DNA from: Bacillus sp. Cs-700
GTDB lineage: Bacteria; Bacillota; Bacilli; Bacillales; Guptibacillaceae
Direction of reading: 5' to 3'
DNA length: 64,000 nucleotides
Assembly: GCF_011082085.1 (NCBI RefSeq)
Contig: NZ_CP041063.1
Location: 3,830,001 to 3,894,000, forward strand
This document shows positions 49,090-58,250 of this stretch, piece after piece. The first letter of the stretch is position 1, and each line of letters opens with the position of its first letter. The position numbers and the translations under genes are program-made. The notes under the pieces are model-generated. The model made no database searches. It saw only the letters and a program-made list of their open reading frames with translations, and was not told the DNA's origin.

Positions 49090-50907
49090 ATGTCGATCAA
49101 TGATCTCATTGAAACGAATAAAGATCTATCAGATGTAGAACCGATTCTCTATGTGAAGAATTGGATGACGCCGGAACCTCTTTGCATCAAATCGGAACAG
49201 TCAATTCAGGAGGCTGGGGAATGGATGATCAGCCATAAACTAGATACATTACCGATTGTGGATGATGACCATCATTTTCTTGGAACGATCACGTTGAGGC
49301 AGGTGCTATCTTATTTTCTTCATAACAGCAGGGATGTAAAGGTAGGGCGAGATCTTTTCAAACGCAACTTCGCGGTGGTCCACCCTGAAGATTCCATCTT
49401 GGAGGTTTTTTCATTACCATACAATGAACTGCCTGTCCTTGATTCAGAAGGAAAATTGATTGGCTTGTTATCAAAAGGAGATATAACGGATGGTTTTTCA
49501 AAATATATCTCAAAGCTTAAGCAAAAACAGCATACCGCAGAGGCGTTGAACACCGTGCTCGAAAGTGCGTATGAAGGGATTGCTGTTGTAGATGAAAACG
49601 GAACGATTCAGGAGTTTAACGAAGCGTACAGCCGTTTTACTGGTATCGAGAAAGAAAATGCGATTGGACGACATGTGACTGAAGTAATTGATAATACAGA
49701 GCTTCACATGACCGTGAAAACAGGGCTAGCCGAGCGTGGTGTACTCCAAACAATCCAGGGCCATGAAATGGTCGTTCACCGCATTCCGATTGTGAAAAAT
49801 GGCGCTGTGATCGGCGCCATCGGGATGCTTATCTTTGAAGGGATATCAGAAATCTATAAAATCTATGAACGCCTTAAAGAAACGGATGCAGAGGAGCCTG
49901 AACGAGGCACGAAACAAGTTGGAAAAAAGAAAGAGAATCACATAACCCTTGATCAAATTATTGGTGTAAGTGAAGAAATCAAAGCAACGAAACGACTCGC
50001 TAGAAGAGCAGCCAGAACAGCTGCGACTGTTCTTATTACAGGTGAAAGTGGTACGGGGAAAGAAATGTTTGCGAAAAGTATCCACCATCTCAGTCCATTT
50101 GCGACAGGTCCCATGATTAGTGTAAACTGTGCGGCTATTCCTGAGCATTTGTTTGAATCAGAATTATTCGGATATGAAGAAGGCGCGTTCTCAGGAGCCA
50201 AGAAAGGAGGAAAGCCCGGCAAGTTTGAACTGGCAAATAACGGTACAATCTTTTTGGACGAAATTGCAGAACTTCCGCTAAGTATGCAAACAAAACTGCT
50301 TCGTGTGCTCCAAGAAAAAGAAGCTGAGCGGGTTGGTGGCGTCAAGAAATACCAAACCAATGTAAGAGTGATCGCGGCAACGAATCAACATCTAAAGGAG
50401 CTTGTCGAAAAAGGGACCTTTCGTGAAGATCTGTTTTATCGATTAAATATCATTCGCCTCCATGTCCCGGCTCTCCGGGAACGGAAGCAGGATATTCCGA
50501 TTCTCCTGTCTTACTATGCGAAAGAGATTTGTGAGAAGTATCGCGTCCAAACAAAACGATTTACCCACGAAGCTCTATCTACTCTTACGCATTCAGAGTG
50601 GAAAGGAAATATTCGTGAACTGGTGAATACGATTGAACGTGTGGTTACGTTAATTGATGAACCGGTTATTGGGAAAGACCACCTCAATGGACTTTTTAGA
50701 GTGAAGGAAGATAGTGAAAAACACATTCCTGATGAAAAAACCCTTAGTTTATTAGAGGAAGCGAAACGAGTTGGAAAGGATCGGGAAAAGGAAACTATCG
50801 TCCAAGCGATAAAAGACGCTGGAGGCAATAAAACGAAAGCAGCGGAACGACTGGGGATTCATCGCACCACGCTTTATCAAAAGTTAAAAAGTCTAGACAT
50901 CTCCTAA
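49090..50907 (+). CDS. Sigma-54-dependent transcriptional activator (CBS-PAS-AAA+-HTH)
   Basis: A 605-residue enhancer-binding protein. Two CBS domains span about residues 20-140 (VKNWMTPEPLCIKSEQSIQEA and VVHPEDSILEVF), a PAS domain about 150-260 (LNTVLESAYEGIAVVDENGTIQEFNEAYSRFTGIEKE), an AAA+ domain about 290-515 and a Fis-type HTH at 565-603 (GGNKTKAAERLGIHRTTLYQKLKSL). Walker A is GESGTGKE, Walker B GTIFLDEIAE, and the sigma-54-contacting loop is GAFSGA instead of the usual GAFTGA. It probably activates the -24/-12 promoter at 51004 through sites at 50914 and 50945. Confidence 0.92.
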   Translation: MSINDLIETNKDLSDVEPILYVKNWMTPEPLCIKSEQSIQEAGEWMISHKLDTLPIVDDDHHFLGTITLRQVLSYFLHNSRDVKVGRDLFKRNFAVVHPEDSILEVFSLPYNELPVLDSEGKLIGLLSKGDITDGFSKYISKLKQKQHTAEALNTVLESAYEGIAVVDENGTIQEFNEAYSRFTGIEKENAIGRHVTEVIDNTELHMTVKTGLAERGVLQTIQGHEMVVHRIPIVKNGAVIGAIGMLIFEGISEIYKIYERLKETDAEEPERGTKQVGKKKENHITLDQIIGVSEEIKATKRLARRAARTAATVLITGESGTGKEMFAKSIHHLSPFATGPMISVNCAAIPEHLFESELFGYEEGAFSGAKKGGKPGKFELANNGTIFLDEIAELPLSMQTKLLRVLQEKEAERVGGVKKYQTNVRVIAATNQHLKELVEKGTFREDLFYRLNIIRLHVPALRERKQDIPILLSYYAKEICEKYRVQTKRFTHEALSTLTHSEWKGNIRELVNTIERVVTLIDEPVIGKDHLNGLFRVKEDSEKHIPDEKTLSLLEEAKRVGKDREKETIVQAIKDAGGNKTKAAERLGIHRTTLYQKLKSLDIS

Positions 50908-50913
50908 GTAAAG

Positions 50914-50931
50914 TGTAGGAGAATCGCTACA
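50914..50931. promoter_or_regulatory. Upstream activator site 1, TGTAG-N8-CTACA
   Basis: TGTAGGAGAATCGCTACA is an inverted repeat with five-base arms and an eight-base centre. It lies about 80 bases upstream of the sigma-54 promoter, just after the activator's stop codon. Confidence 0.7.
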
Positions 50932-50944
50932 TAAAATCGACAAC

Positions 50945-50962
50945 TGTAGTGTAGGCACTACA
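50945..50962. promoter_or_regulatory. Upstream activator site 2, TGTAG-N8-CTACA
   Basis: TGTAGTGTAGGCACTACA has the same architecture as site 1, with seven-base arms (TGTAGTG/CACTACA). Its centre is 31 bases from the centre of site 1, close to three helical turns, so both lie on the same face. Two more TGTAGCGC half-sites follow near 50966 and 50986. Confidence 0.75.
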
Positions 50963-51003
50963 ACCTGTAGCGCAGAAATGCTGAATGTAGCGCCTGTAAA
51001 ACC

Positions 51004-51020
51004 TGGCACGGATCTTGCTT
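51004..51020 (+). promoter_or_regulatory. Sigma-54 (-24/-12) promoter
   Basis: TGGCACGGATCTTGCTT matches TGGCAC-N5-TTGCT, with the invariant GG and GC exactly ten bases apart. It lies 40 bases before the Fe-ADH start codon. Confidence 0.88.
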
Positions 51021-51059
51021 CTATAGATAAGTAAGTCAGAATGAAGGAGTGATAGCCAG

Positions 51060-52256
51060 GTGGAAACCTATGCCGTTTTTCGAACACCGCAAACGATTTT
51101 ATATGGTCGAGAGTCATTTAAACAAATTGGAGTGGAAGCTTCCAATCGTGGAAGTAAAGCGCTCATTATAAGCGATCAGGTGATGGCTGGTCTAGGCTAT
51201 GTAAGTGAATGTCAGGATTACTTGAAGGAGAAGGGGGTTGAAAGTGAGGTTTATACCGGAGTGGAGTCAGAACCGACTGATAAGTATGTGGCAGAATCGT
51301 TAGCCCTTTTAAAAGAGAGTCAGTCTGATGTCGTGATCTCGCTTGGGGGTGGGAGCTGTATCGATACAGCAAAAGCCATCGTTGTCCTTGCCACAAACGG
51401 GAGTGACTTAGGCGATTACCGATTAAACAAGAAAGTCGCAGAGCACGCACCAATCCCACATATCGCTATCCCTACGACAGCAGGAACGGGTTCAGAAGCG
51501 ACGGATGTTACGGTTATTACCAATACATCAAATGATGTGAAAATGATGGTCAAGCAGCCAGCCTTTATGCCAGCTGTTGCGATCGTGGATCCATTGTTAT
51601 CAATTTCATCACCACAGCATGTGACGGCGGCGACAGGAATCGATGCGCTTAGTCATGCGATTGAATCGTACTTATCTAAACGGTCTCATCCAATGACAGA
51701 TACGTTCGCGCTAGCAGCGATCAAACTCATTTCACAAAATATTGAGAACGCTTACTTCAATGATGACAACCTTGAAGCGAGAGAAGCGATGAGCTTAGCG
51801 GCATTACAAGCAGGAATGTCATTTACAAATGCATCGGTTTGTCTCGTTCACGGAATGTCGCGACCAATAGGGGCTCTCTTCCATGTGCCACATGGCTATT
51901 CCAATGCGATGCTCTTACCTGCTGTTCTTGAATTTAGTAAGGGTGCCTGTCAGCAGCGCCTTGCCCATATCGGTCGCATTTTCCAACCTGGCAGTGCCAC
52001 TCTTACTGATGAAGAAGCAGCTGAACAAGCGGTGGCTTCCGTTCAAGAACTTTGTCGCACGTTAAACATTCCCAATCTGAAATCGTGGGGCATTGAGCAA
52101 GAAGCCTTTAACCGAGCCGTTTCTAAGATGGCGGCGGATGCGCTTGATAGTGGGAGTCCAAGCCATAACCCTCGCGTTCCTACTCAAGCAGAATTAGAAG
52201 AACTTTATCTCACTTGCTATGATTACCAATTTCGTAGCGAGCACAAGGTTCAATAA
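51060..52256 (+). CDS. Iron-containing alcohol dehydrogenase
   Basis: A 398-residue Fe-dependent alcohol dehydrogenase, the first gene of the sigma-54 unit. It has GGGSCIDTAKAIVVLATNG, PTTAGTGSEATDVTVI, and the metal ligands in DALSHAIESYL and VHGMSRPIGALFHVPHGYSNAML. GTG 51060 is eight bases after GAAGGAGTG. Together with the GntP permease and CoA-acylating dehydrogenase it suggests oxidation of a hydroxy-acid such as 3-hydroxypropionate, 3-hydroxyisobutyrate or 4-hydroxybutyrate to a semialdehyde (inference). Confidence 0.9.
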   Translation: METYAVFRTPQTILYGRESFKQIGVEASNRGSKALIISDQVMAGLGYVSECQDYLKEKGVESEVYTGVESEPTDKYVAESLALLKESQSDVVISLGGGSCIDTAKAIVVLATNGSDLGDYRLNKKVAEHAPIPHIAIPTTAGTGSEATDVTVITNTSNDVKMMVKQPAFMPAVAIVDPLLSISSPQHVTAATGIDALSHAIESYLSKRSHPMTDTFALAAIKLISQNIENAYFNDDNLEAREAMSLAALQAGMSFTNASVCLVHGMSRPIGALFHVPHGYSNAMLLPAVLEFSKGACQQRLAHIGRIFQPGSATLTDEEAAEQAVASVQELCRTLNIPNLKSWGIEQEAFNRAVSKMAADALDSGSPSHNPRVPTQAELEELYLTCYDYQFRSEHKVQ

Positions 52257-52286
52257 CGCGCTTAGAGGGTACAGGGAGGGAAAAAC

Positions 52287-53636
52287 ATGCTAGGCATGCT
52301 GGGCTTAATTTTATCCTTAGGCCTCCTCATTTATTTGACGATGAAAGGGATCAACATCATTATTGCGGCGATTCTTTGCGCCGTGCTCGTTGCCCTTACT
52401 GGAGGACTAAATCTAGAAACAGCGTTAACCGATTATTACATGACGGGATTCACGTCTTACTTTGCTTCATGGTTTCTCATATTCTTATTAGGAGCCATCT
52501 TTGGAAAAGTGATGCAGGAAACGAAAGCGGCAGACAGTATTGCGAATTGGATTAAGAATACGCTCGGTCCTTCTCGCTCCGTCTTTGCGGTCGTTGCGGC
52601 AGCAGCCATCATGACCTACGGCGGCGTTAGCTTATTCGTTGTCGGCTTTGCGGTTTATCCCATTGCCGTCTCTCTTTTTAAATTAGCGAACCTGCCACAT
52701 CGCTTTATCCCTGCAGCACTCGTCTTTGGCTCGATTTCCTTTACGATGACAGCTCCGGGATCACCAGAAATTCAGAACCTGATTCCAACCGAGTACTTTG
52801 GAACCAAACCAACGGCTGGTGGGTTCATCGGCATTCTTATTGCCATCTTGATCATGCTAACGGGTGGATGGTTGTTAGGAAAAATGGTGAAAAAAGCGGT
52901 GCGGAATGGGGAAACTTTCTCATTACCTAACGCTACTTCAAAAGCATCAAATGAAATCGCTGCAACAGCCGAGCTGAAGCAGGTGTTGCCAGAACCAGAG
53001 CCAGAGGAAAAGCACTATCCTAATGTCATTTTAGCCATCTTGCCACTCGTCACGGTAATCGTCTCGTTAAATACGCTGTCCAATTTCATTTCATCAACCG
53101 GGGCCGCCCTTATTTCGCTCGCTTCCGGTATTGCTTTAGCGTGTGTGATTATGCTTCCATACTTACAAGAATTCTGGAACCCGCTTGCGAAAGGGACGCA
53201 TGATGCGTTAATTGCTGCTGCGAATACTTGCGCCGTAGTTGGCTTTGGTAGCGTGGCGGCACAGGTCGGGGCTTTTCAAACCGTGGTTGATGGACTTGTG
53301 AATATTCCGGGTCCACCACTGATGGGACTTGCAATTGCAGTCACGCTTATATGTGGACTAACGGGCTCAGCGTCCGGTGGTCTTGGAATCGCACTCCCGA
53401 TTTTATCCCCGATTTATTTAGGGATGGGGAACTTAGATCCTGGCGCGATGCACCGTATTTCAGCCCTTGCATCAGGTGGACTCGATTCGCTTCCACATAA
53501 TGGCTATGTGGTGACCACGATTCGTGCGATTTGTGGCGAGACACATAAGCGTTCTTACGGACCGATCTTTTTACTTAGCGTTATCCTGCCGACGATCGCT
53601 TTGATCCTGGCAGTGATTCTATACTCGATTTTCTAA
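52287..53636 (+). CDS. GntP-family permease (hydroxy-acid/gluconate:H+ symporter)
   Basis: A 449-residue membrane protein with about 12 helices. Typical features are LGLILSLGLLIYLTMKGINIIIAAILCAVLVAL at the N-terminus, YGGVSLFVVGFAVYPIA, TMTAPGSPEIQNLIPT, and GLTGSASGGLGIALPILSPIYL with SGGLDSLPHNGYVVT. GntP members import gluconate, 3-hydroxybutyrate or related acids. GGGAGGG precedes the ATG. In this operon it probably brings in the substrate of the Fe-ADH. Confidence 0.88.
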   Translation: MLGMLGLILSLGLLIYLTMKGINIIIAAILCAVLVALTGGLNLETALTDYYMTGFTSYFASWFLIFLLGAIFGKVMQETKAADSIANWIKNTLGPSRSVFAVVAAAAIMTYGGVSLFVVGFAVYPIAVSLFKLANLPHRFIPAALVFGSISFTMTAPGSPEIQNLIPTEYFGTKPTAGGFIGILIAILIMLTGGWLLGKMVKKAVRNGETFSLPNATSKASNEIAATAELKQVLPEPEPEEKHYPNVILAILPLVTVIVSLNTLSNFISSTGAALISLASGIALACVIMLPYLQEFWNPLAKGTHDALIAAANTCAVVGFGSVAAQVGAFQTVVDGLVNIPGPPLMGLAIAVTLICGLTGSASGGLGIALPILSPIYLGMGNLDPGAMHRISALASGGLDSLPHNGYVVTTIRAICGETHKRSYGPIFLLSVILPTIALILAVILYSIF

Positions 53637-53666
53637 AAAGTGTACAAAAAGGAAGGGGACTTTAAC

Positions 53667-55124
53667 ATGGCAACGACAACAACTAATATTCTTCAAAATT
53701 ACATTAACGGTAAATGGGTAGATGCAAAAACCGATCAATTTCAATCTGTACCGAACCCAGCAACGGGTGAAGAACTCGCACAGGTACCGATTTCATCAAG
53801 AGAAGATCTTGATGAAGCAGTAAAAGTTGCAAAGGCAACCTTCAAAACGTGGAGCAAAACCCCCGTACCGAAGCGGGCGCGCATTCTTTTTAAGTACCAG
53901 CAGCTTCTTGTCGACAACTGGGACGAGCTTGCGCGATTGCTTACACAGGAAAATGGAAAAAGCTTTAAAGAAGCGCAGGGCGAGGTACAGCGTGGGATTG
54001 AATGTGTGGAATTCGCAGCCGGTGCGCCTTCCTTAATGATGGGGAAACAGCTCCCGGATATTGCAACAAACCTAGAATCAGGCATGTACCGGTATCCCGT
54101 CGGCGTCGTTGGTGGCATTACACCGTTTAACTTTCCGATGATGGTGCCATGCTGGATGTTCCCACTCGCAATTGCCATGGGAAACACGTTCGTTCTGAAG
54201 CCTTCGGAACGAACACCTCTACTCGCGAACAAACTAGCGGAATTGTTCAAAGAAGCGGGTCTTCCAGACGGCGTCCTCAATATCGTTCACGGTGCCCATG
54301 ATGTCGTAAATGGACTTCTAGAGCACAAAGACGTGCCAGCGGTTTCCTTTGTCGGCTCACAGCCTGTCGCTGAATACGTGTACAAAACAGGAGCAGCAAA
54401 CGGCAAACGCGTTCAGGCTCTGGCCGGTGCGAAAAACCATTCCATCGTCATGGCAGACGCTGATCTTGACGCAGCGGTGAAAGAAATTATTGCCGCTTCC
54501 TACGGATCAGCAGGAGAGCGCTGTATGGCCTGCTCGGTCGTTGTCGCAGTAGACGATGTCGTCGAGCCACTGCTTCAAAAGCTGAACGAAAAAGCAGATG
54601 AAATTAAAATCGGAAACGGACTAGATGACGATGTGTTCCTAGGACCAGTCATCCGGAAAGAGCATAAAGAAAGAACGGAAAGCTACATTCATAAGGGTCA
54701 GGAAGAAGGTGCCACGCTCGTCCGAGACGGAAGAAACGATGAAGCCTACAACGACAAAGGCTACTTCATTGGGCCAACGATCTTTGATCACGTGAACACG
54801 TCTATGCAAATCTGGAAGGACGAAATTTTCGCGCCCGTTCTATCGATTGTACGAGTGAAAAACCTAGAAGAAGCAATCGAACTCACAAATGAATCCGACT
54901 TCGGAAACGGCGCTTGTCTCTTCACCCAAAGCGGCAGCAACGTCCGCTACTTCAGAGAAAACATTGAAGTCGGCATGCTTGGCGTCAACATCGGCGTCCC
55001 AGCCCCAATGGCGTTCTTCCCATTCTCTGGATGGAAAAATTCATTCTACGGCGATCTTCATGCGAATGGGTCGGATGGAGTGGAGTTTTATACGAGACGG
55101 AAGATGTTGACGGCTCGGTGGTAG
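53667..55124 (+). CDS. iolA: CoA-acylating methylmalonate-semialdehyde dehydrogenase
   Basis: A 485-residue ALDH of the MmsA/IolA subfamily, which turns malonate or methylmalonate semialdehyde into acetyl- or propionyl-CoA. Diagnostic segments are [67 protein letters not shown] and [14 protein letters not shown] with the catalytic Cys286. GAKNH instead of ELGGK near the base position is a subfamily hallmark. ATG 53667 follows AAAAGGAAGGGG. It lies outside a myo-inositol operon, coupled to a sigma-54-controlled alcohol dehydrogenase and permease. The symbol reflects family only. Confidence 0.9.
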   Translation: MATTTTNILQNYINGKWVDAKTDQFQSVPNPATGEELAQVPISSREDLDEAVKVAKATFKTWSKTPVPKRARILFKYQQLLVDNWDELARLLTQENGKSFKEAQGEVQRGIECVEFAAGAPSLMMGKQLPDIATNLESGMYRYPVGVVGGITPFNFPMMVPCWMFPLAIAMGNTFVLKPSERTPLLANKLAELFKEAGLPDGVLNIVHGAHDVVNGLLEHKDVPAVSFVGSQPVAEYVYKTGAANGKRVQALAGAKNHSIVMADADLDAAVKEIIAASYGSAGERCMACSVVVAVDDVVEPLLQKLNEKADEIKIGNGLDDDVFLGPVIRKEHKERTESYIHKGQEEGATLVRDGRNDEAYNDKGYFIGPTIFDHVNTSMQIWKDEIFAPVLSIVRVKNLEEAIELTNESDFGNGACLFTQSGSNVRYFRENIEVGMLGVNIGVPAPMAFFPFSGWKNSFYGDLHANGSDGVEFYTRRKMLTARW

Positions 55125-55292
55125 GATAGGGAAATAAGATGGATAAATTGAAGGGCGTAGAGGAGGGAGCTTCTCTATGCCTTTTTTAGCGTGAATCGAT
55201 TTAATAGTTAAGTGTTTCCTTATGTAGCCTTTTGCTTATATCCATAAAATAGTAATATAGAGGAAGAGAAAGAAAACATCGGAAGTTTTATC

Positions 55293-55640
55293 ATGGCCAT
55301 TCCGACTTATTCAAAATTTACTAGCTTCAAAGAATCGATTCCCTCCCTAATAGATCCAATTGACGGGGAAGAGCTAATAAACGAAACTTTTTTACTTGAA
55401 CGAGACGAGAAAAAGAACTTGGAAATGTATTATGCTCCGTTCTAACATGTGAATGAGCATGTAAAAATCGTGATTGTCGGAATTACTCCAAGACTTCATC
55501 AGATGAAGAGATCATTTGAAACGGTTTGGAATAACGTTAATGAAGAAAATGGAGATGAAGTGGTTTTACAAAAAGTGAAGAATCGTTCCAGTTTCGAAGG
55601 TCCAATGAGGAAAAAACTGATTACGATGGTAGATGAATAA
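55293..55640 (+). pseudogene. Broken gene with in-frame stop and truncated 3' end
   Basis: ATG 55293 opens MAIPTYSKFTSFKESIPSLI and reads MYYAPF before an in-frame TAA at 55443. The same frame then continues HVNEHVKIVIVGITPRLHQMKRSFETVWNNV to 55640. The YAPF-x-HVN...KIVIVGITP junction is natural, so the stop looks like a point mutation (Gln/Glu codon to TAA). The intact family is a protein of over 200 residues with a uracil-DNA-glycosylase-like start; here only about 115 codons remain, so the 3' part is also lost. Confidence 0.55.
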
Positions 55641-55753
55641 ACTACATACATACCACAATTTTTTATATAGGCAATATGATTCTTCTCAAGCGAACTATCT
55701 ATTATTTGTTAGTTTAATATAAAATATTAAGTAGTAGGATGAGGTGCAGAAAG

Positions 55754-56629
55754 TTGAAAATTAGTGATATATCTAATGGAGCTATACTAGAGAAAGTTGA
55801 ACTTAGTGATCAAGAAGAAGATAATTGTTCAATGTCTAATGTAAGTATATTTAAAGGGAAATTATTTAATCTTGGTATGAAACACGCTCAATTTTCTTCA
55901 TGTAATATAAAGCAAACGTATATTGAAAAATCTTATTTTCGATATGCAATTTTTGTTAATGTAGACTTTACAGGGACTAAATTTATAGAATGCGACTTTG
56001 AAAAAGCAAAGTTTAACTCGTGCAATTTGCGGTATGTAACTTTCGAAAAATGTAAACTAAATATTGAAGAGGTTTTGGGCTGTTTACCAACTGAGCCAAA
56101 TTTGAAAGTAGCAATACTAAAAGAACTCAGAAAGAATCAGTTGAGTCTTGCAGAAAATAAATCAAGTGATGAATTACTAATTATGATACAAGAAGCTGAG
56201 AAAGAATTATTGCGGGAAAGAGTAAAAAGTAGAACAAGCTATTATAGAGAAAGAGAAAATATAATTTCTAGAACAATAGCACTAGTAAATTATATTTTGC
56301 TAATTATAAATGATTTCGTTTGGGGTTATGGGGTAAGATTAGCAAAATTATTTAGAACTGGTTTATTAGCAATCTTGTTTTTTGGATTATTAATTTATAC
56401 TACAACTGGAAAAGAATATATAGTTATTACAGAGTATGGTAATAAAATGATAAGATTGAATGTATGGCAATCCTTATATGCAAGTTACACTAACTTCACA
56501 ACTATAGGTTACGGGAGATACACCCCTACTGGAGTATTTAGTAATTTTATTTTTGTAATAGAAAATTTTGTAGGACTAATTTTTATAGGATTTCTTGTTG
56601 CTGGAGTATATAGGAGGATTTCTAAATGA
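55754..56629 (+). CDS. Pentapeptide-repeat protein with C-terminal ion-channel domain
   Basis: A 291-residue membrane protein. Residues 30-105 are pentapeptide-like repeats (ADLSX-type rows: MKHAQFSSCNI, YFRYAIFVNVDFTGTKFIECDFEKAKFNSCNLRYVTF). A charged helical linker (about 125-170) follows, then a two-helix pore module with LLAILFFGLLIYTT, the pore loop YTNFTTIGYGRYTP, whose TIGYG matches a potassium-channel filter, and a last helix FVGLIFIGFLVAGV. TTG 55754 follows GAGGTG by seven bases; ATG 55739 is the alternative. It overlaps the nucleotidyltransferase gene by four bases. AT-rich codon use differs from the genes before 55 kb. Confidence 0.75.
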   Translation: MKISDISNGAILEKVELSDQEEDNCSMSNVSIFKGKLFNLGMKHAQFSSCNIKQTYIEKSYFRYAIFVNVDFTGTKFIECDFEKAKFNSCNLRYVTFEKCKLNIEEVLGCLPTEPNLKVAILKELRKNQLSLAENKSSDELLIMIQEAEKELLRERVKSRTSYYRERENIISRTIALVNYILLIINDFVWGYGVRLAKLFRTGLLAILFFGLLIYTTTGKEYIVITEYGNKMIRLNVWQSLYASYTNFTTIGYGRYTPTGVFSNFIFVIENFVGLIFIGFLVAGVYRRISK

Positions 56630-57348
56630 AAAATGAAAAATCAGTTAATGAAATTGATGAGCTGATAAATATTATCTTATTTGGTTCAAAGGCAAGAAAA
56701 GATAATGACTTATATTCTGACGCGGATATATTTATTCTTGTAGAGGATGTTTCACAAATAAGGAAAAAACAAATAATAGAAATAGTAGAGAAAGCAATAG
56801 ATTTTGATAACGTAGGTATATCTATTTATACAAAATCATTATTTGATAAGTTACTACAAGAGGGTTCTATGTTTTTATGGCATTTAAAAATGGAAGGGAA
56901 AAATATTTATTGTAGAGATAAGGAGGTCGACCTATTTGAGAATCTAAATGAATTTACTAAATATGAAGTTAACTTAAAAACATATATAAATATATTCAAT
57001 AAAACAAAGGAAAGTCTAAGTCGAAATGGGGTAAACATATTTGACCTCTCTCAATTGTTTTTTGTATGTAGAAATTTATGTCTTTTAACATGTTTTAGAA
57101 AAGGGACGCCTACTTTCGGTAGAATTACAGTTTATACCAATTTGTCGAGTGTGGTGAGTAATATGCCTCTAAGTCTTCAAAATTACAAGTTTTTATCTAA
57201 GTGCAGGTTAAATTATACAAGAGCAGCAGGACTTGATATACCAATGCCTTCTGAAAAATATTTGTCAGAATTATTGCTTGAGTTAGACCGGTTAATTGAA
57301 CTATGTACTGAAATCATTATGGAGGATGAATTTAATGGAGGATTTTAG
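56626..57348 (+). CDS. Minimal nucleotidyltransferase (MNT-like) protein
   Basis: A 240-residue protein whose first 100 residues form a minimal nucleotidyltransferase: ILFGSKARKDNDLYSDADIFILV, with Gly20-Ser21 and the metal-binding pair Asp32/Asp34. The usual third acidic residue is not clearly placed in VGISIYTKSLFDKLL. Residues 110-240 are helical and could form a HEPN-like bundle, but no Rx4-6H motif is evident. Such MNT proteins act as AMPylating antitoxins of HEPN toxins or as second-messenger-like effectors. It overlaps the channel gene (ATGA) and the next gene. Confidence 0.72.
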   Translation: MKNEKSVNEIDELINIILFGSKARKDNDLYSDADIFILVEDVSQIRKKQIIEIVEKAIDFDNVGISIYTKSLFDKLLQEGSMFLWHLKMEGKNIYCRDKEVDLFENLNEFTKYEVNLKTYINIFNKTKESLSRNGVNIFDLSQLFFVCRNLCLLTCFRKGTPTFGRITVYTNLSSVVSNMPLSLQNYKFLSKCRLNYTRAAGLDIPMPSEKYLSELLLELDRLIELCTEIIMEDEFNGGF

Positions 57349-57733
57349 AGAAACAAAACAATTTTTGGCTACTTTAATAAGAGATAGAACCAAAGTTTTC
57401 GATTTTGAAAAAGTAACTCTATTTGAAAGAGAGCTTTTTTTATCATTGCAGTCATTATTAATTAATTCATACAATTATCATATTGATGGGCTTACAAAGC
57501 AACACAAGGACAACTTTTTTTTCTATATAAATAAAAGAGATATAGAAATTGAAGAGAAGTTATTAGAATTAATATTAGCTGGATTTAATGCATATGAAAA
57601 ACTTAATGATAGGAGTGTTTCTATGAGCTATACTGACTCTACCTTAGAAGTCGAGGAAGATGAGATAGAGAATTTCATTTTTTTAATAGAAAAATATATC
57701 AAATTATATGAAGAACATTCGATTAATTACTAA
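57335..57733 (+). CDS. Small helical protein of the channel-NTase cassette
   Basis: A 132-residue, helix-rich acidic protein starting MEDFRETKQFLATLIRDR and ending EEDEIENFIFLIEKYIKLYEEHSINY. GGAGG lies about eight bases before ATG 57335, inside the end of the nucleotidyltransferase gene, which it overlaps by 14 bases. I do not recognise a family and see no HEPN motif. Tight overlap makes it a functional part of the three-gene unit 55754-57733. Confidence 0.6.
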   Translation: MEDFRETKQFLATLIRDRTKVFDFEKVTLFERELFLSLQSLLINSYNYHIDGLTKQHKDNFFFYINKRDIEIEEKLLELILAGFNAYEKLNDRSVSMSYTDSTLEVEEDEIENFIFLIEKYIKLYEEHSINY

Positions 57734-58165
57734 TGAAAACGAGAAGATCGTGATATATAGAAAATGATAAAGGCAGTGTAAATAAATTTGTGTAACATAG
57801 TAAAATTTAGGGGGAGTGGTTTGGCCATGGGAGGCTTGCAAGAAAAGCACTCGTATTTGACTTCATTCTTCATTCGCCCATTTGAATCTTTGATAAAAAC
57901 CTCCTAGCCTTGTTAGCTTCAGCTTAAACTTGTAGTTCTTTGACTAAATATAAGCAATAAAATTAAAAGTGTTTCAAGTAATATCTATCCATTTTAGGCT
58001 ACTTTTCGCTCTCTTTAAACTTTCCCTCGATAATTGCTGTATAAATCGTTCGTACCTGTTTTTGGATACGAGCGGTTTATTGGATATTTCATTCTCGCTT
58101 TCCTTGAAATAGCTCCATTGCAATGTTTCAAAATTATCTTTAACCACAACATTTGGAGAGGCAGA

Positions 58166-58184
58166 GGGACAAGTTAATTGTCCC
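58166..58184. repeat. GGGACAA/TTGTCCC inverted repeat
   Basis: GGGACAAGTTAATTGTCCC is a perfect palindrome with seven-base arms and a five-base centre. Confidence 0.6.
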
Positions 58185-58230
58185 ATCCATAGATTTATAT
58201 TTCGATACTCTTTGGTTTTTTAATTAGTGT

Positions 58231-58250
58231 GGGGACGATGTAGCTGTCCC
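58231..58250. repeat. GGGAC...GTCCC inverted repeat
   Basis: GGGGACGATGTAGCTGTCCC has GGGAC/GTCCC arms and resembles the repeat 50 bases upstream in layout. Confidence 0.55.

Noticed and set aside
57974-58186. Minus-strand frame of 70 codons in the gap before the methylase-like gene
   Set aside because: No ribosome binding site, no recognisable family and its 5' end coincides with an inverted repeat; more likely non-coding.
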